The translations under genes and the position numbers were made by a program. 64,000 nt of DNA from Noviherbaspirillum aerium (lineage in GTDB: Bacteria > Pseudomonadota > Gammaproteobacteria > Burkholderiales > Burkholderiaceae_D). The notes under the pieces were generated by a model. That model made no database searches. It saw nothing but the letters and a program-made list of their open reading frames with translations, and had not been told where the DNA came from. The stretch is taken from the NCBI RefSeq assembly GCF_008929045.1, contig NZ_VFAH01000023.1, forward strand, positions 21,966-85,965, written 5' to 3'. Shown piece after piece: positions 1 to 8,859 of this stretch (within the stretch, counting starts at the first letter, position 1; each line of letters begins with the position of its first letter).

Positions 1-454
1 TGCAAAACGCCAACAGCGGCCGCTCGGATTTTTCCGGCAGAAGATCCGAATCGGTCAGCGTGCCCGGGGTGATGACGCGCACGACCTTCCGCTCCACCGG
101 GCCCTTGCTGGTTGCTGGATCTCCGATCTGCTCGCAGATCGCAACCGACTCGCCGAGCTTGATCAGCTTGGCGAGGTACTGTTCCATTGAATGGAATGGT
201 ACGCCGGCCATCTTGACGGGGTTGCCGTTGGACGATCCGCGCTGGGTGAGAGTGATGCCCAGCATGCGTGCGGATCTTTCCGCATCGTCGAAAAACAGCT
301 CGTAGAAATCGCCCATGCGGTAGAACACGAGCGTGTCCGGATATTCAGACTTGATGCGCAGGTACTGCTGCATCATCGGCGTGTGCTTTTCAAGCATGTC
401 GTTGGTACGGGCGGGTGATCCGGTGTCTGCGGCGGAAGCAGAAACAAAAGCCAT
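1..454 (-). CDS. mutS: DNA mismatch repair protein MutS (N-terminal part, cut by window edge)
   Basis: MutS binds mismatched DNA and starts methyl-directed mismatch repair with MutL. Only the first 151 codons are inside the window; the rest lies beyond position 1. The translation contains HTPMMQQYL at residues 24-32 and the mismatch-reading Phe-X-Glu motif as F50-Y51-E52 in [12 protein letters not shown]. It continues with ITLTQRG and [11 protein letters not shown], all typical of the MutS mismatch-binding domain I. The ATG at 454 is preceded by AAGAAAG. It gives a slightly longer N-terminus than E. coli MutS; the next ATG (residue 20) has no visible ribosome binding site. The call is certain at family level, but the core, ATPase and clamp domains cannot be checked here. 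Confidence 0.95.
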   Translation of the reverse strand, partial: MAFVSASAADTGSPARTNDMLEKHTPMMQQYLRIKSEYPDTLVFYRMGDFYELFFDDAERSARMLGITLTQRGSSNGNPVKMAGVPFHSMEQYLAKLIKLGESVAICEQIGDPATSKGPVERKVVRVITPGTLTDSDLLPEKSERPLLAFC

Positions 455-615
455 TCCAGTCTTTCTTTTCAGGCTAACAATAGTCCGCCATTTTAATGCC
501 GGGAGCGGGCTTGAATCAAAGGACCTGCAATCCAGGCATTCTGTCAGGAGTCAGAAGCAAACATGGATTGCGGTCAGGCATTCCCGTTTGCGAGGAAGGC
601 ACGACCCGCCGCGGC

Positions 616-2010
616 TCAGCGTCCCCTGCCGGCGTTGCGATGCGGCGCCGGCGTTTTTGCTGCCGGCGGTTTTCCGGCGGGACGTTTCGCTGACGAGGTT
701 GTTACCGGCAATGGTCCAGCCTTGGCCTGGCTCTTGTGTTGCACTTTCGGTGCGGCAGGTTGCGGTGATGAATGCTGGCGTTCCTGCTTGCCCGCGGGAC
801 TGCCCTGGCGCCTGCCGTTGCGGCTCGGTGGCGTATTGCTGCGCAGCTGAATCGGTTGCGGGCGCGCGGTCGGGTCAGGTTCGAAACCGGGGATGACTTC
901 TTGCGGCAGTGTGCGCTTGATCAGCTTTTCGATGCCCTTGAGCATGTCATGCTCATCCACGCACACCAGCGACACCGCCTCGCCGGTTGCGCCGGCCCGG
1001 CCGGTGCGGCCGATTCGATGCACATAGTCTTCCGGCACATTCGGCAGGTCATAGTTGACGACATGCGGCAACTGATCGATATCGATGCCGCGGGCCGCGA
1101 TATCGGTGGCGACCAGCACTTGCAGGCTTCCCTCCTTGAATTCGCTCAGCGCGCGCGTACGGGCCGACTGGCTCTTGTTGCCATGGATCGCCATCGCTGT
1201 TATACCGTCCTTGCCGAGTTGTTCGACAAGCTTGTTCGCGCCATGCTTGGTGCGCGTAAACACCAGCACCTGCGTCCAGCTCTGGGACTTGATCAAATGC
1301 GCCAGCATCGGATGCTTGCGGTTGCGGTCCACCGGATGGATTTTCTGGTTGATGACTTCCACCGTTGAATTGCGCCGGGCCACTTCGATCATGGCCGGAG
1401 AATTCAAAAGGCTGTCAGCCAATGCCTTGATCTCGTCCGAAAAGGTCGCCGAGAACAGCAGGTTCTGGCGCTGCTTCGGCAGGATTGCCAGGATGCGGCG
1501 GATGTCGCGAATGAAGCCCATGTCGAGCATCCGGTCCGCTTCGTCAAGGACCAGAATTTCGACGTGCGAAAGATTGATCGTGCCTTGCTGCAAGTGATCC
1601 AGCAAGCGTCCCGGCGTGGCGACCAGAATGTCGACGCCGTCGGACAGCAGCTTGATCTGCGGATTGATATTGACGCCGCCGAAGATCACCGCCGATTTCA
1701 GCTTGAGGTATTTGCCATACGTACGCACGCTGTCTTCGACCTGGGCGGCGAGTTCCCGCGTCGGTGTGAGGACAAGGGCGCGTACCGGCCTTGCGCCCTT
1801 GATGCGCGGAGGAGTCGAGGACAGACGTTGCAGCAGCGGCAGCGTAAAGCCGGCCGTCTTGCCGGTGCCGGTCTGTGCGCCAGCCAGCAGATCGCCGCCG
1901 CACAGCACGGCGGGGATGGCCTGGGCCTGAATCGGTGTCGGAGCGCTATAGCCTTGTTCGGTAACGGCGCGGACGATTTCATTGGCTAGGCCAAGTTCGG
2001 AAAAAGACAT
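616..2010 (-). CDS. rhlE: DEAD-box ATP-dependent RNA helicase, RhlE type
   Basis: This is an ATP-dependent RNA helicase that remodels structured RNA, with known family roles in ribosome assembly and cold adaptation. All core motifs are present: AQTGTGKT (residues 45-52), [20 protein letters not shown] (156-159), SAT (187-189), [10 protein letters not shown] and HRIGRTGR (331-338). The last 80 or so residues form a basic tail rich in Pro, Lys, Gln and Arg, common in RhlE proteins and likely to bind RNA non-specifically. The length of 464 aa fits. It follows suhB on the same strand with a 162-bp gap that holds a hairpin. Assignment to RhlE rather than DbpA or SrmB rests on the start MSFSELGL and the tail, so the subfamily is somewhat less sure than the family. 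Confidence 0.93.
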   Translation of the reverse strand: MSFSELGLANEIVRAVTEQGYSAPTPIQAQAIPAVLCGGDLLAGAQTGTGKTAGFTLPLLQRLSSTPPRIKGARPVRALVLTPTRELAAQVEDSVRTYGKYLKLKSAVIFGGVNINPQIKLLSDGVDILVATPGRLLDHLQQGTINLSHVEILVLDEADRMLDMGFIRDIRRILAILPKQRQNLLFSATFSDEIKALADSLLNSPAMIEVARRNSTVEVINQKIHPVDRNRKHPMLAHLIKSQSWTQVLVFTRTKHGANKLVEQLGKDGITAMAIHGNKSQSARTRALSEFKEGSLQVLVATDIAARGIDIDQLPHVVNYDLPNVPEDYVHRIGRTGRAGATGEAVSLVCVDEHDMLKGIEKLIKRTLPQEVIPGFEPDPTARPQPIQLRSNTPPSRNGRRQGSPAGKQERQHSSPQPAAPKVQHKSQAKAGPLPVTTSSAKRPAGKPPAAKTPAPHRNAGRGR

Positions 2011-2087
2011 TGAAGCTCACAAAATAATGCGTCTCATCGGGAAGGAGCCCGATGACAGGCAATCGATGGAAATGTGTCGAGCCTTGC

Positions 2088-2119
2088 AGGCGGATAGACT
2101 GGATTGTTCCAGTCCGCCT
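2088..2119 (-). terminator. Hairpin between suhB and rhlE (possible terminator or leader structure)
   Basis: AGGCGGA at 2088-2094 pairs with TCCGCCT at 2113-2119, and an inner CTGGA/TCCAG stem closes a TTGT loop, leaving a 4-nt bulge on one side. There is no U-tract on the minus strand, so it is not a classical terminator. It could equally be a structured 5' leader of rhlE. Confidence 0.35.
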
Positions 2120-2172
2120 TCAGCGCCGGATACGGCATGCCCGGCCCGTTCACATTTGGGAGGAAGACTTAT

Positions 2173-2967
2173 TTATTTCGCGAATGGCGACAGCAGATTC
2201 ACCATTTGTGCAAACACCTTCGGGCTGCCTGCGATGACATTGCCCTTGTACAGATAGTCGGAATCGCCCGAGAAATTGCCGACGATGCCGCCGGCTTCAG
2301 TGACCAGCAGCGAACCGGCGGCCATGTCCCAGGTCTGGAGGCCCTTTTCGAAGAAGCCGTCAAGGCGTCCCGCCGCGACATAGGCCAAGTCCAGCGCTGC
2401 GGCGCCGGGGCGGCGCAGTCCCGCGCATTTTTCAGTCATGACCTTGAACATCTGCAGATACTCATCCAGGCCTGCCATGTCTCGGAAAGGGAAGCCGGTG
2501 CCGATCAGGGCGTCGGCCATCTTGTCGCGGCGGGCGACGCGAATGCGTTTCTCGTTCAGGTAGGCGCCGGCACCCTTGGTCGCGGTAAACAAATCGTTCC
2601 TGGTCGGATCGTAGATGACGGCTTGGGTAATCTGTCCGCGTTGCTGCAGGGCGATGGAGACGCAGTACTGCGGGAAGCCGTGAATGAAATTGGTCGTGCC
2701 GTCGAGAGGATCGATGATCCAGACATTCTCGTTTTCGTCGTGGAGATTGGTTGATGCACCGGATTCTTCGGCAAGAATCGCGTGATCGGGATATGCTGTT
2801 TTCAGAACTTCAATGATCGCCTGCTCGGCAGCCTGGTCCACTTCGGTTACGAAGTCGTTGTGTCTCTTCTCCGTGACCTTGATCCGATCGAGATCGAAAG
2901 TTGCGCGATTGATAATCGAGGCGGCGCGACGGGCGGCCTTGACCGCCGTATTGAGCATGGGATGCAT
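2173..2967 (-). CDS. suhB: Inositol-1-monophosphatase SuhB
   Basis: SuhB is a Mg2+-dependent inositol monophosphatase-family enzyme. In E. coli it also works with the Nus factors in ribosomal RNA transcription. The 264-aa product starts [13 protein letters not shown], very like E. coli SuhB. It has the metal-binding acidic residue E67 (LAEESG), motif A DPLDGT (86-91) followed by NFIHGFP, and motif B around W213-D214 ([15 protein letters not shown]). The gene is divergent from trmJ and upstream of rhlE on the same strand. The start at 2967 matches the usual SuhB N-terminus. Whether the rRNA antitermination role applies here cannot be read from the sequence. Confidence 0.95.
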   Translation of the reverse strand: MHPMLNTAVKAARRAASIINRATFDLDRIKVTEKRHNDFVTEVDQAAEQAIIEVLKTAYPDHAILAEESGASTNLHDENENVWIIDPLDGTTNFIHGFPQYCVSIALQQRGQITQAVIYDPTRNDLFTATKGAGAYLNEKRIRVARRDKMADALIGTGFPFRDMAGLDEYLQMFKVMTEKCAGLRRPGAAALDLAYVAAGRLDGFFEKGLQTWDMAAGSLLVTEAGGIVGNFSGDSDYLYKGNVIAGSPKVFAQMVNLLSPFAK

Positions 2968-3091
2968 AGGGGTTCCGTTAAAATTGCGGCTCCGTCGCTA
3001 CCGCGTTCGGACCCGCATCAATAAGATTAATGAGCAATGCGGCATCGGAGACATGACTATGGCTTTGTGCCGCGCAATCCCGCTATTTTAA

Positions 3092-3850
3092 ATGAACCAG
3101 CCACAAACCAATACTTCTCTTTTTTCTCGCCTTCGTTTCGTGCTTGTCGAAACTAGCCATCCCGGCAATATCGGCGCCGTCGCGCGTGCGATGAAAACAA
3201 TGGGATTCTCCGAATTGGTGCTTGTGAATCCGAGGTTCTCCGATGCGACTACCCAGGAAGAAGCACTTGCCTTTGCCAGCGGGGCACAGGATGTACTGGA
3301 GAAGGCGCGCGTTGTCGGCTCCTTCGAGGAAGCCATGAACGGATGCAACTTCGCCGCTGCACTGACCGCGCGCCTGCGGGAGTTTTCTCCGCCGGTTGCG
3401 ACACCGAGATCGCTTGCGGCAAGCCTAGCTGCCGATCCTCTGTTGAATGCGGCGCTGATCTTCGGCAGTGAACGTTATGGTCTGCCGAATGACATTATCG
3501 AGCGATGCAACGTACTGATTAATATCCCGGCCAATCCTGTTTATTCTTCACTGAACCTTGCGCAAGCCGTGCAGATATTGGCTTATGAGGCAAGATTGGC
3601 ACAGGATGGCGACGGAATTGGCGCCTCTGTCATCGGATTTCAAGGGGAGGCGGCGAGTGTCGCTCAGATAGATGGCATGTATGCCCATCTTGAAGAAGCC
3701 TTGGTGGCAGTGGATTTCCTGGATCCGGGTAATCCGAAGAAGCTCATGCCGAGGCTGCGGCGATTGTTCTCACGGACTCAGCTTGAAACCGAAGAAGTTA
3801 ACATCCTGCGAGGAATTGCCCGGCAAATACTGGCAAAGACAAGGCGGTGA
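3092..3850 (+). CDS. trmJ: tRNA (cytidine/uridine-2'-O-)-methyltransferase TrmJ
   Basis: TrmJ is a SPOUT-class methyltransferase that 2'-O-methylates position 32 in the tRNA anticodon loop, using S-adenosylmethionine. Visible SPOUT motifs are VETSHPGNIGAVARAMKTMG near residues 19-38, LIFGSERYGL near 127-137, and a C-terminal knot segment, VYSSLNLAQAVQILAYE, near 150-166. The length of 252 aa matches TrmJ (E. coli 246). The gene is divergent from suhB with a 124-bp gap, as is common in proteobacteria, and converges on lexA with a long hairpin between them. TrmH or another 2'-O-methylase is the alternative, but the N-terminus and the suhB neighbour favour TrmJ. Confidence 0.9.
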   Translation: MNQPQTNTSLFSRLRFVLVETSHPGNIGAVARAMKTMGFSELVLVNPRFSDATTQEEALAFASGAQDVLEKARVVGSFEEAMNGCNFAAALTARLREFSPPVATPRSLAASLAADPLLNAALIFGSERYGLPNDIIERCNVLINIPANPVYSSLNLAQAVQILAYEARLAQDGDGIGASVIGFQGEAASVAQIDGMYAHLEEALVAVDFLDPGNPKKLMPRLRRLFSRTQLETEEVNILRGIARQILAKTRR

Positions 3851-3853
3851 AAA

Positions 3854-3914
3854 GACAAGGCGTCAAGACGAAGGGAAACGCCGAATGCGTTTCCCTTCGT
3901 CTTGACGCCTTGTC
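3854..3914. terminator. 28-bp perfect inverted repeat between convergent trmJ and lexA
   Basis: Positions 3854-3881 are the exact reverse complement of 3887-3914, with a 5-nt loop CGAAT. The hairpin fills most of the gap between the two convergent stop codons, so a bidirectional terminator is the natural reading, although no long U-tract follows. AAAGACAAGGCG also occurs twice in tandem: once at the end of trmJ (about 3836) and again at about 3852 running into the left arm. Confidence 0.7.
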
Positions 3915-3924
3915 GCTTGCCCAG

Positions 3925-4587
3925 TCAGTGCCAGGAACGCAGCAAGCCAACCGCCAAGCCTTCAAGGGCGAAGCTCTCGTCGCCTGAGTCAACACGTATC
4001 GGTTCAAAGTCCGGATTTTCGGGCAGAAGCTCGATCAATGCACCGGTTTTCTTGTAACGTTTGACAGTTACCTCATCACCCAGGCGTGCCACGACGATCT
4101 GGCCGTTTTTCGCTGTATCCGATCTCTTTACCGCAAGCAAGTCGCCATCGAGAATGCCTATGTCACGCATGGACAGCCCCCTGACCTTGAGCAGATAGTC
4201 GGGTTTTGCTGAAAACAGAGAGGGATCGACACGGTAGTTGGCTTCGACATGCTCATTGGCAAGAATCGGCGAGCCGGCGGCGACGCGCCCAATCAGCGGC
4301 AGGTTCAGTTGCATCAGGGATGGGTGGAGCAAGGACAATTGGTGGCCGCCAAAGCGGACGCTCCCCTTGCCGTTCATGTCGAGCAGACGGATGCCGCGGG
4401 ATGTGCCTGGTGAAATTTCGATGGCGCCTTTGCGGGCGAGCGCCTGCAAATGCTCTTCTGCGGCGTTGGCCGACTTGAAGCCGAGTTCACTGGCGATTTC
4501 CGCGCGGGTAGGAGGGAAGCCGGTATTTTCGATTGCTTCCCTGATAAGGTTCAGGATTTGCTCCTGACGTGCTGTGAGTTTGAGCAT
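3925..4587 (-). CDS. lexA: LexA SOS repressor
   Basis: LexA represses DNA-damage genes until RecA filaments trigger its self-cleavage. The winged-helix domain spans residues 1-70 ([31 protein letters not shown]). The cleavage bond is A104-G105 (RVAAGSP). The catalytic dyad is S139 (RGLSM) and K176 (DEVTVK), with the same 37-residue spacing as in E. coli. The 220-aa length is a little longer than E. coli LexA because of extra residues in the linker. I use the ATG at 4587; an upstream in-frame ATG at 4614 would add nine residues with no support in the family. Two tandem SOS boxes lie 45-77 bp upstream, so autorepression is expected. Confidence 0.97.
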   Translation of the reverse strand: MLKLTARQEQILNLIREAIENTGFPPTRAEIASELGFKSANAAEEHLQALARKGAIEISPGTSRGIRLLDMNGKGSVRFGGHQLSLLHPSLMQLNLPLIGRVAAGSPILANEHVEANYRVDPSLFSAKPDYLLKVRGLSMRDIGILDGDLLAVKRSDTAKNGQIVVARLGDEVTVKRYKKTGALIELLPENPDFEPIRVDSGDESFALEGLAVGLLRSWH

Positions 4588-4631
4588 GGTTATGGTCCAG
4601 GGAAATGGACGCATCTCGCGAGAGAAGAGCG

Positions 4632-4664
4632 CTGTTGATATAGACAGCCTGTATTTTTATACAG
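4632..4664. promoter_or_regulatory. Two tandem LexA (SOS) boxes
   Basis: CTGTATTTTTATACAG at 4649-4664 is nearly the enterobacterial consensus. CTGTTGATATAGACAG at 4632-4647 is a second 16-bp CTGT-N8-ACAG site one base away. Both precede lexA, matching the double operator of E. coli lexA. Confidence 0.9.
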
Positions 4665-4740
4665 CTTTTGTCCGTTTGCAAGCGGCTTTTATGGTTTGGT
4701 GGCTGGAAATCAGCTTGTTTGCGATAAGTGTCTGAAAGTA

Positions 4741-4769
4741 TTGAGCTTTGGTCTGTAATAGGTTATCAT
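4741..4769 (+). promoter_or_regulatory. Sigma70-type promoter of the rpsF operon
   Basis: TTGAGC (4741-4746) and TATCAT (4764-4769) are separated by exactly 17 bp and sit about 75 bp before the rpsF start codon. They face the ribosomal operon. Confidence 0.6.
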
Positions 4770-4786
4770 AGCGGGCTTTTCCTCTT

Positions 4787-4814
4787 CCCACACCCGTCTT
4801 GACGCCGGGGTGGG
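4787..4814 (+). promoter_or_regulatory. Possible S6:S18-binding leader hairpin
   Basis: CCCACACCCG (4787-4796) can pair with CGGGGTGGG (4806-4814) around a loop that carries a CCG. Many bacteria have a leader hairpin with a CCG element before rpsF that binds the S6:S18 complex for feedback control. Position and shape fit, but no covariance model was run. Confidence 0.4.
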
Positions 4815-4845
4815 CGATTGTTTAATCCGTCCACAAGGAGATTAC

Positions 4846-5214
4846 ATGCGTCATTATGAAATCGTTTTTATCGTCCATCCGGATCAGAGCGAGCAAGTGC
4901 CCGCAATGATCGAGCGCTACAAAGGTATCGTGACTGCCCGCAACGGCAAGGTGCACCGCGTTGAAGACTGGGGCCGCCGCCAGATGGCTTACATGATCGA
5001 GAAACTGGCCAAGGCACATTACGTCTGCATGAACATCGAGTGCGATGGCGAGACACTGGCCGAAATCGAAACCAGCTTCAAGTTCAACGACGCCGTTCTG
5101 CGCCATCTGACCGTCAAGATGAAGAAGGCCGAGACGTCCCCGTCGCCGATGATGAAGGCCGTGCAGAAGGAAGATGCTGCCAAGAGCCAGCGTTCCGAGG
5201 CAGCTGCTGCGTAA
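4846..5214 (+). CDS. rpsF: 30S ribosomal protein S6
   Basis: S6 binds S18 on the platform of the small subunit. The 122-aa product begins [17 protein letters not shown] and contains [14 protein letters not shown], both hallmarks of S6, and ends in a Lys/Ala-rich tail ([10 protein letters not shown]). The start at 4846 is preceded by AAGGAG at the right distance. A longer in-frame ATG at 4810 would add twelve residues not seen in S6. It is the first gene of rpsF-priB-rpsR-rplI, with spacings of about 18-26 bp that imply one transcript. Confidence 0.98.
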   Translation: MRHYEIVFIVHPDQSEQVPAMIERYKGIVTARNGKVHRVEDWGRRQMAYMIEKLAKAHYVCMNIECDGETLAEIETSFKFNDAVLRHLTVKMKKAETSPSPMMKAVQKEDAAKSQRSEAAAA

Positions 5215-5232
5215 TTGCGTTAGCAGAGGAGT

Positions 5233-5535
5233 GTGAACCAGTTTCGTCTGATTGCCTCGATCGCCGAACGCGATGTGCTGCGTTATACCCCGGCAGGCCT
5301 GCCGATCGTTTCAGCCAAGCTGATGCACGTGTCGGAGCAGATTGAGGCAGGTATCCCTCGCCAGATTGAATTCGAGATTTTCGCTGTCGCGGCCGGAGAA
5401 ATTTCGGGCCGGTTCAATCGGGCTGAATTGGGCGTCATGCTTGCGTTCACCGGATTCCTCGCGCGCAAGAACCGCAACAGCAAGAGTCTTGTTTTCCATG
5501 TGACGGACTTCGAGACCTATTCACCAGATCACTAG
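5233..5535 (+). CDS. priB: Primosomal replication protein N (PriB)
   Basis: PriB is a small single-stranded-DNA-binding OB-fold protein that helps PriA reload DnaB at stalled forks. The 100-aa product ([23 protein letters not shown] ... [15 protein letters not shown]) matches the family in length and in its position between rpsF and rpsR, an order typical of beta- and gammaproteobacteria. It starts with GTG at 5233, seven bases after an AGAGGA sequence. Its location in a ribosomal operon and directly upstream of dnaB links replication restart to growth rate. Confidence 0.93.
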   Translation: MNQFRLIASIAERDVLRYTPAGLPIVSAKLMHVSEQIEAGIPRQIEFEIFAVAAGEISGRFNRAELGVMLAFTGFLARKNRNSKSLVFHVTDFETYSPDH

Positions 5536-5555
5536 ATACAGTACAGGAGCCAAAA

Positions 5556-5840
5556 ATGGCATTCGGTAAAAAATTCGACAAGAGCAAACTCAAGCAAAAG
5601 CGCCAGCAGCAGAACCCGCTGTTCAAGCGCAAGAAATTCTGCCGCTTCACCGCCGCTGGCGTTGAGCAAGTGGATTACAAGGACGTCGACACCCTGAAGG
5701 ATTTCGTTCAGGAAAACGGCAAGATCATGCCGGCGCGTCTGACTGGTACCAAGGCGCATTATCAGCGTCAGGTCGACACTGCAATCAAGCGTGCACGTTA
5801 TCTGGCATTGCTGCCGTACACCGATCTGCATAACGCTTAA
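5556..5840 (+). CDS. rpsR: 30S ribosomal protein S18
   Basis: S18 pairs with S6 in the 30S platform and contacts the 5' end of mRNA. The 94-aa sequence contains [21 protein letters not shown] and the signature [34 protein letters not shown] good ribosome binding site (CAGGAG) precedes the ATG. It is the third gene of the operon. The extended basic N-terminus ([15 protein letters not shown]) is usual for this order. Confidence 0.98.
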   Translation: MAFGKKFDKSKLKQKRQQQNPLFKRKKFCRFTAAGVEQVDYKDVDTLKDFVQENGKIMPARLTGTKAHYQRQVDTAIKRARYLALLPYTDLHNA

Positions 5841-5866
5841 TTAACGACTTGGTATAGGAGAAAGAA

Positions 5867-6322
5867 ATGCAAATTATTCTGTTGGAAAAAGTCGTTAATC
5901 TTGGCGACCTCGGTGAAGTTGTAAAGGTCAAGGACGGTTACGCACGTAACTTCCTGATCCCGCAGCGCAAGGCGCGCCGTGCCACATCGACAGCGATTGC
6001 CGAGTTCGAAGCCAAGCGTGCCGATCTCGAGAAGGCCGCAGCCGAGAAACTCGCCGCTGCTCAGGCGCAGGGCGAAAAGCTCAATGGCGCAACGGTTCAA
6101 ATCTCCCAGAAAGCCGGCGTTGATGGCCGTCTGTTCGGTTCGGTGACAAATGCCGATATCGCAGCTGCGGTCACCAAGCAGGGCTTCCCGGTTGAAAAGG
6201 CGCAGATCCGCATGCCGCAGGGTCCGCTGAAAGTCGTGGGCGAGCATCCGATTTCGGTTGCACTGCACACTGACGTGGTTGTAGAGATCTCTGTTTCGGT
6301 TGTGGGCGAACAGCAGGTCTAA
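5867..6322 (+). CDS. rplI: 50S ribosomal protein L9
   Basis: L9 is a large-subunit protein that spans out from the L1 stalk and helps keep the reading frame. The 151-aa sequence has the N-terminal domain signature [32 protein letters not shown], the long connecting helix (residues about 42-75, Ala/Lys/Glu-rich) and the C-terminal domain [20 protein letters not shown] precedes the ATG. It is the last gene of the operon; a strong terminator follows after 22 bp. Confidence 0.98.
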   Translation: MQIILLEKVVNLGDLGEVVKVKDGYARNFLIPQRKARRATSTAIAEFEAKRADLEKAAAEKLAAAQAQGEKLNGATVQISQKAGVDGRLFGSVTNADIAAAVTKQGFPVEKAQIRMPQGPLKVVGEHPISVALHTDVVVEISVSVVGEQQV

Positions 6323-6344
6323 GCTTTACCGCTATCCCGTGTCT

Positions 6345-6372
6345 AAAAAGCCAGCGCAAGCTGGCTTTTTTA
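6345..6372 (+). terminator. Rho-independent terminator after rplI
   Basis: AAAAAGCCAGC and GCTGGCTTTTTT pair around a GCAA tetraloop, ending in a T-run. Confidence 0.9.
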
Positions 6373-6410
6373 TTGGTGCCGTCAAATATCTTCAGTAACT
6401 CCGCTTTGCC

Positions 6411-6495
6411 AGGCGATTTCGCCCTGATTGGCCTAGGCTGAGGCGGATTGCCACTGGAACAAGGCGTAACGACGCGACATGGCTAGGCCATGCCA
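6411..6495 (+). repeat. Decayed copy of palindromic repeat family A
   Basis: This stretch aligns over about 85 bp to the left half of the repeats at 23098 and 29386. It shares GATTTCGCCCTGA, GGAACAAGGCGT and ACGACGCGACAT. The right half is not recognisable, so this copy is a remnant. It lies in the 338-bp gap between rplI and dnaB, which otherwise holds only the terminator and the dnaB promoter region. Confidence 0.75.
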
Positions 6496-6669
6496 TCGCC
6501 ATCCTTCAATGGGCCTTGCCACCGATATAACGCATAATTGCTGCGCACGTGACATCAAGACAGTTTCAGGTAATGACGGATTTGCAGCAAGCAACAATTT
6601 TGTGTCACAGAACTGAAATTCCAGGGTCACCCGCATTTCCGTAATGGACGAGAAGGTATAATGCGCGCC

Positions 6670-8055
6670 ATGAATACCCGCACTGACCCACAGCTGGATG
6701 CGCTCCGCATTCCCCCTCATTCCATCGAAGCAGAACAGTCCGTCCTCGGCGGCCTCTTGCTCGACAATGCTGCCTGGGATCGTATCGCGGACTTTGTCAG
6801 TGAAGACGATTTCTATCGGTATGATCACCGCGTCATCTTTCAGCATATCGTCAAACTGATCAACGGCTCGCGTCCGGCGGACGTGATTACCGTGTATGAA
6901 GCGCTGAGCAACAGCGGCAAGGCGGAAGAGGTCGGCGGGCTGACCTACCTCAACGCGCTGGCGCAGAACACCCCGTCGGCGGCCAACATCCGCCGATATG
7001 CCGAAATCGTTCGTGATCGCGGCGTGCTGCGCAAGCTGATCACGGTGTCGGATGAAATTTCCGGCCAAGCCTTCAATCCGCAGGGCAAGGAGGTCAAGCA
7101 GTTGCTTGATGAAGCCGAATCCAAGATCTTCGCCATCGCGGAAGAGGGCGCGCGCGGCGCCCAGGGTTTTCTTGAAATTCAGCCGCTGCTGACCCAGGTC
7201 GTCGAGCGGATTGACGAACTGTACAACCGCGACAACCAGAACGACATCACCGGCGTGCCGACTGGATTTGTCGATCTCGACCGCATGACATCGGGATTGC
7301 AGCCGGGCGACCTGATCATTGTCGCCGGACGTCCATCGATGGGTAAAACCGCCTTTTCCATCAATATCGGTGAAAATGTCGCAATCGACAGCGGCTTGCC
7401 GGTGGCGGTGTTTTCCATGGAAATGGGCGGCGCCCAGCTGGCCATGCGTATGCTGGGTTCGGTAGGGCGTCTGGATCAGCACCGTCTGCGTACCGGACGG
7501 CTGAACGACGAGGACTGGCCGCGCCTGACGCATGCCATCCAGAAAATGAATGAAGTGCAGATCTACATTGATGAAACGCCCGCGCTGAGTTCCATCGAGC
7601 TGCGTGCGCGTTCGCGCCGGCTCGCACGCCAGTGCGGCAGGCTCGGCTTGATCATCATCGACTACCTGCAACTGATGTCGGCCAGCTCTCCCGGCGAAAA
7701 CCGTGCGACCGAGATTTCCGAGATTTCCCGAAATCTCAAGGGATTGGCCAAGGAACTCAATTGCCCCGTCATTGCGCTGTCCCAGTTGAACCGCTCGCTC
7801 GAGCAGCGTCCGAACAAGCGTCCCGTGATGTCCGACCTGCGCGAATCAGGCGCTATTGAACAGGATGCCGACGTCATTCTTTTCATCTACCGCGACCAGG
7901 TCTACAACCCCGATTCCCCGGACAAGGGCACAGCCGAAATCATTATCGGCAAGCAGCGTAACGGTCCTATCGGCAGCGTGCGACTGACCTTCCTCGGCGA
8001 GTACACGAAATTTGACAATTACACCGGCGGCAACGCGGTGTTCGACAACGAATAA
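6670..8055 (+). CDS. dnaB: Replicative DNA helicase DnaB
   Basis: DnaB is the hexameric helicase that unwinds DNA at the replication fork and recruits primase. The N-terminal domain begins DPQLDALRIPPHSIEAEQSVLGGLLLD. The RecA-like domain has Walker A GRPSMGKT (about residue 220), the Walker B segment LIIIDYLQLM, and the C-terminal motifs LSQLNRSLEQRPNKRP and DLRESGAIEQDADVI. The length fits (E. coli 471 aa). An in-frame ATG at 6661 would add MRA and has AGAAGG four bases upstream. I prefer 6670 (MNTRTDPQ) from the usual family N-terminus. A TATAAT box at 6657-6662 overlaps the upstream ATG, so the mRNA may be nearly leaderless. Confidence 0.96.
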   Translation: MNTRTDPQLDALRIPPHSIEAEQSVLGGLLLDNAAWDRIADFVSEDDFYRYDHRVIFQHIVKLINGSRPADVITVYEALSNSGKAEEVGGLTYLNALAQNTPSAANIRRYAEIVRDRGVLRKLITVSDEISGQAFNPQGKEVKQLLDEAESKIFAIAEEGARGAQGFLEIQPLLTQVVERIDELYNRDNQNDITGVPTGFVDLDRMTSGLQPGDLIIVAGRPSMGKTAFSINIGENVAIDSGLPVAVFSMEMGGAQLAMRMLGSVGRLDQHRLRTGRLNDEDWPRLTHAIQKMNEVQIYIDETPALSSIELRARSRRLARQCGRLGLIIIDYLQLMSASSPGENRATEISEISRNLKGLAKELNCPVIALSQLNRSLEQRPNKRPVMSDLRESGAIEQDADVILFIYRDQVYNPDSPDKGTAEIIIGKQRNGPIGSVRLTFLGEYTKFDNYTGGNAVFDNE

Positions 8056-8126
8056 ACGATTCCTGGCGGTGTTCTCGGGAAGATCGCCAACACCAATTCA
8101 ACGATACGACTTTTGAGAGTGCGATT

Positions 8127-8753
8127 ATGTTTGGACGTTTGATGCCCAACGAGGGCAAATTCTTTGATCTTTTCATCCAGCACGGCGAACTGTGCGTCAA
8201 GGGGGCCAAGGAAATGGTGGCGCTGATGACCAATTTCGATGATCTGGAAAACCGCGTGCATGCGATCGAGAGCGTGGAAAAACAGGCCGACAAGGTGACG
8301 CATCAAACACTGGATCTGCTCCACAAGACCTTCATCACGCCGCTGGACCGTGACGATATCCACAAGCTGATTACCCGCATGGACGATATTCTCGACCTGC
8401 TGGAAGATGCCGGACAGACCATTTCCTTGTACGACATCAAGGCAATCACACCGGAAGCCAAGCGCCTCGCCGAGCTGTGCCTGGCCTGCACGGAAAAGGT
8501 CAAGGCTGCGGTCGGCTTGCTGCACAACATGGATAACTCCACGCAGATACTCGGTATTTGCGAAGAAATCGATCGTCTTGAATCCGACGCCGATCATGTG
8601 ATGCGAGCCGCCATGTCCAAGCTTTTCCGCGACGAGCCGGATGTGCGCAACCTCATCAAGCTGAAGGCAATCTACGAGATTCTGGAAACCGTGACCGACC
8701 GCTGTGAAGACGTGGCCAATATTATCGAAGGCATCATTGTCGAGAACGCCTAA
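8127..8753 (+). CDS. DUF47 (PhoU-like) phosphate transport accessory protein
   Basis: The 208-aa protein is almost entirely helical and acidic, with the DUF47 pattern MFGRLMPNEGKFFDLFIQHGE near the N-terminus, HAIESVEKQADKVTH around 50 and FITPLDRDDIHKLI around 70. DUF47 proteins resemble PhoU, and their genes usually sit directly upstream of pit-type transporters, where they are thought to tune transport. Here pit follows after 106 bp with a GC hairpin in the gap (8773-8791, no T-run). No enzymatic motif is visible; a regulatory role is inferred from family and context. Confidence 0.88.
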   Translation: MFGRLMPNEGKFFDLFIQHGELCVKGAKEMVALMTNFDDLENRVHAIESVEKQADKVTHQTLDLLHKTFITPLDRDDIHKLITRMDDILDLLEDAGQTISLYDIKAITPEAKRLAELCLACTEKVKAAVGLLHNMDNSTQILGICEEIDRLESDADHVMRAAMSKLFRDEPDVRNLIKLKAIYEILETVTDRCEDVANIIEGIIVENA

Positions 8754-8859
8754 GTCGCATGGCAGCATAGGCGCGGTGCCTGCGGCACCGCCGAAAGGCA
8801 TCTTCGCTGCGCGCTCCCGGCGGGCGCGAGGTCTTGTCACCGAATAATAAAAGAATTCA

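Noticed and set aside
8773..8791. Hairpin GCGGTGCC/GGCACCGC as a terminator between the DUF47 gene and pit
   Set aside because: No T-run follows, and the two genes are normally co-transcribed, so a terminator is unlikely.
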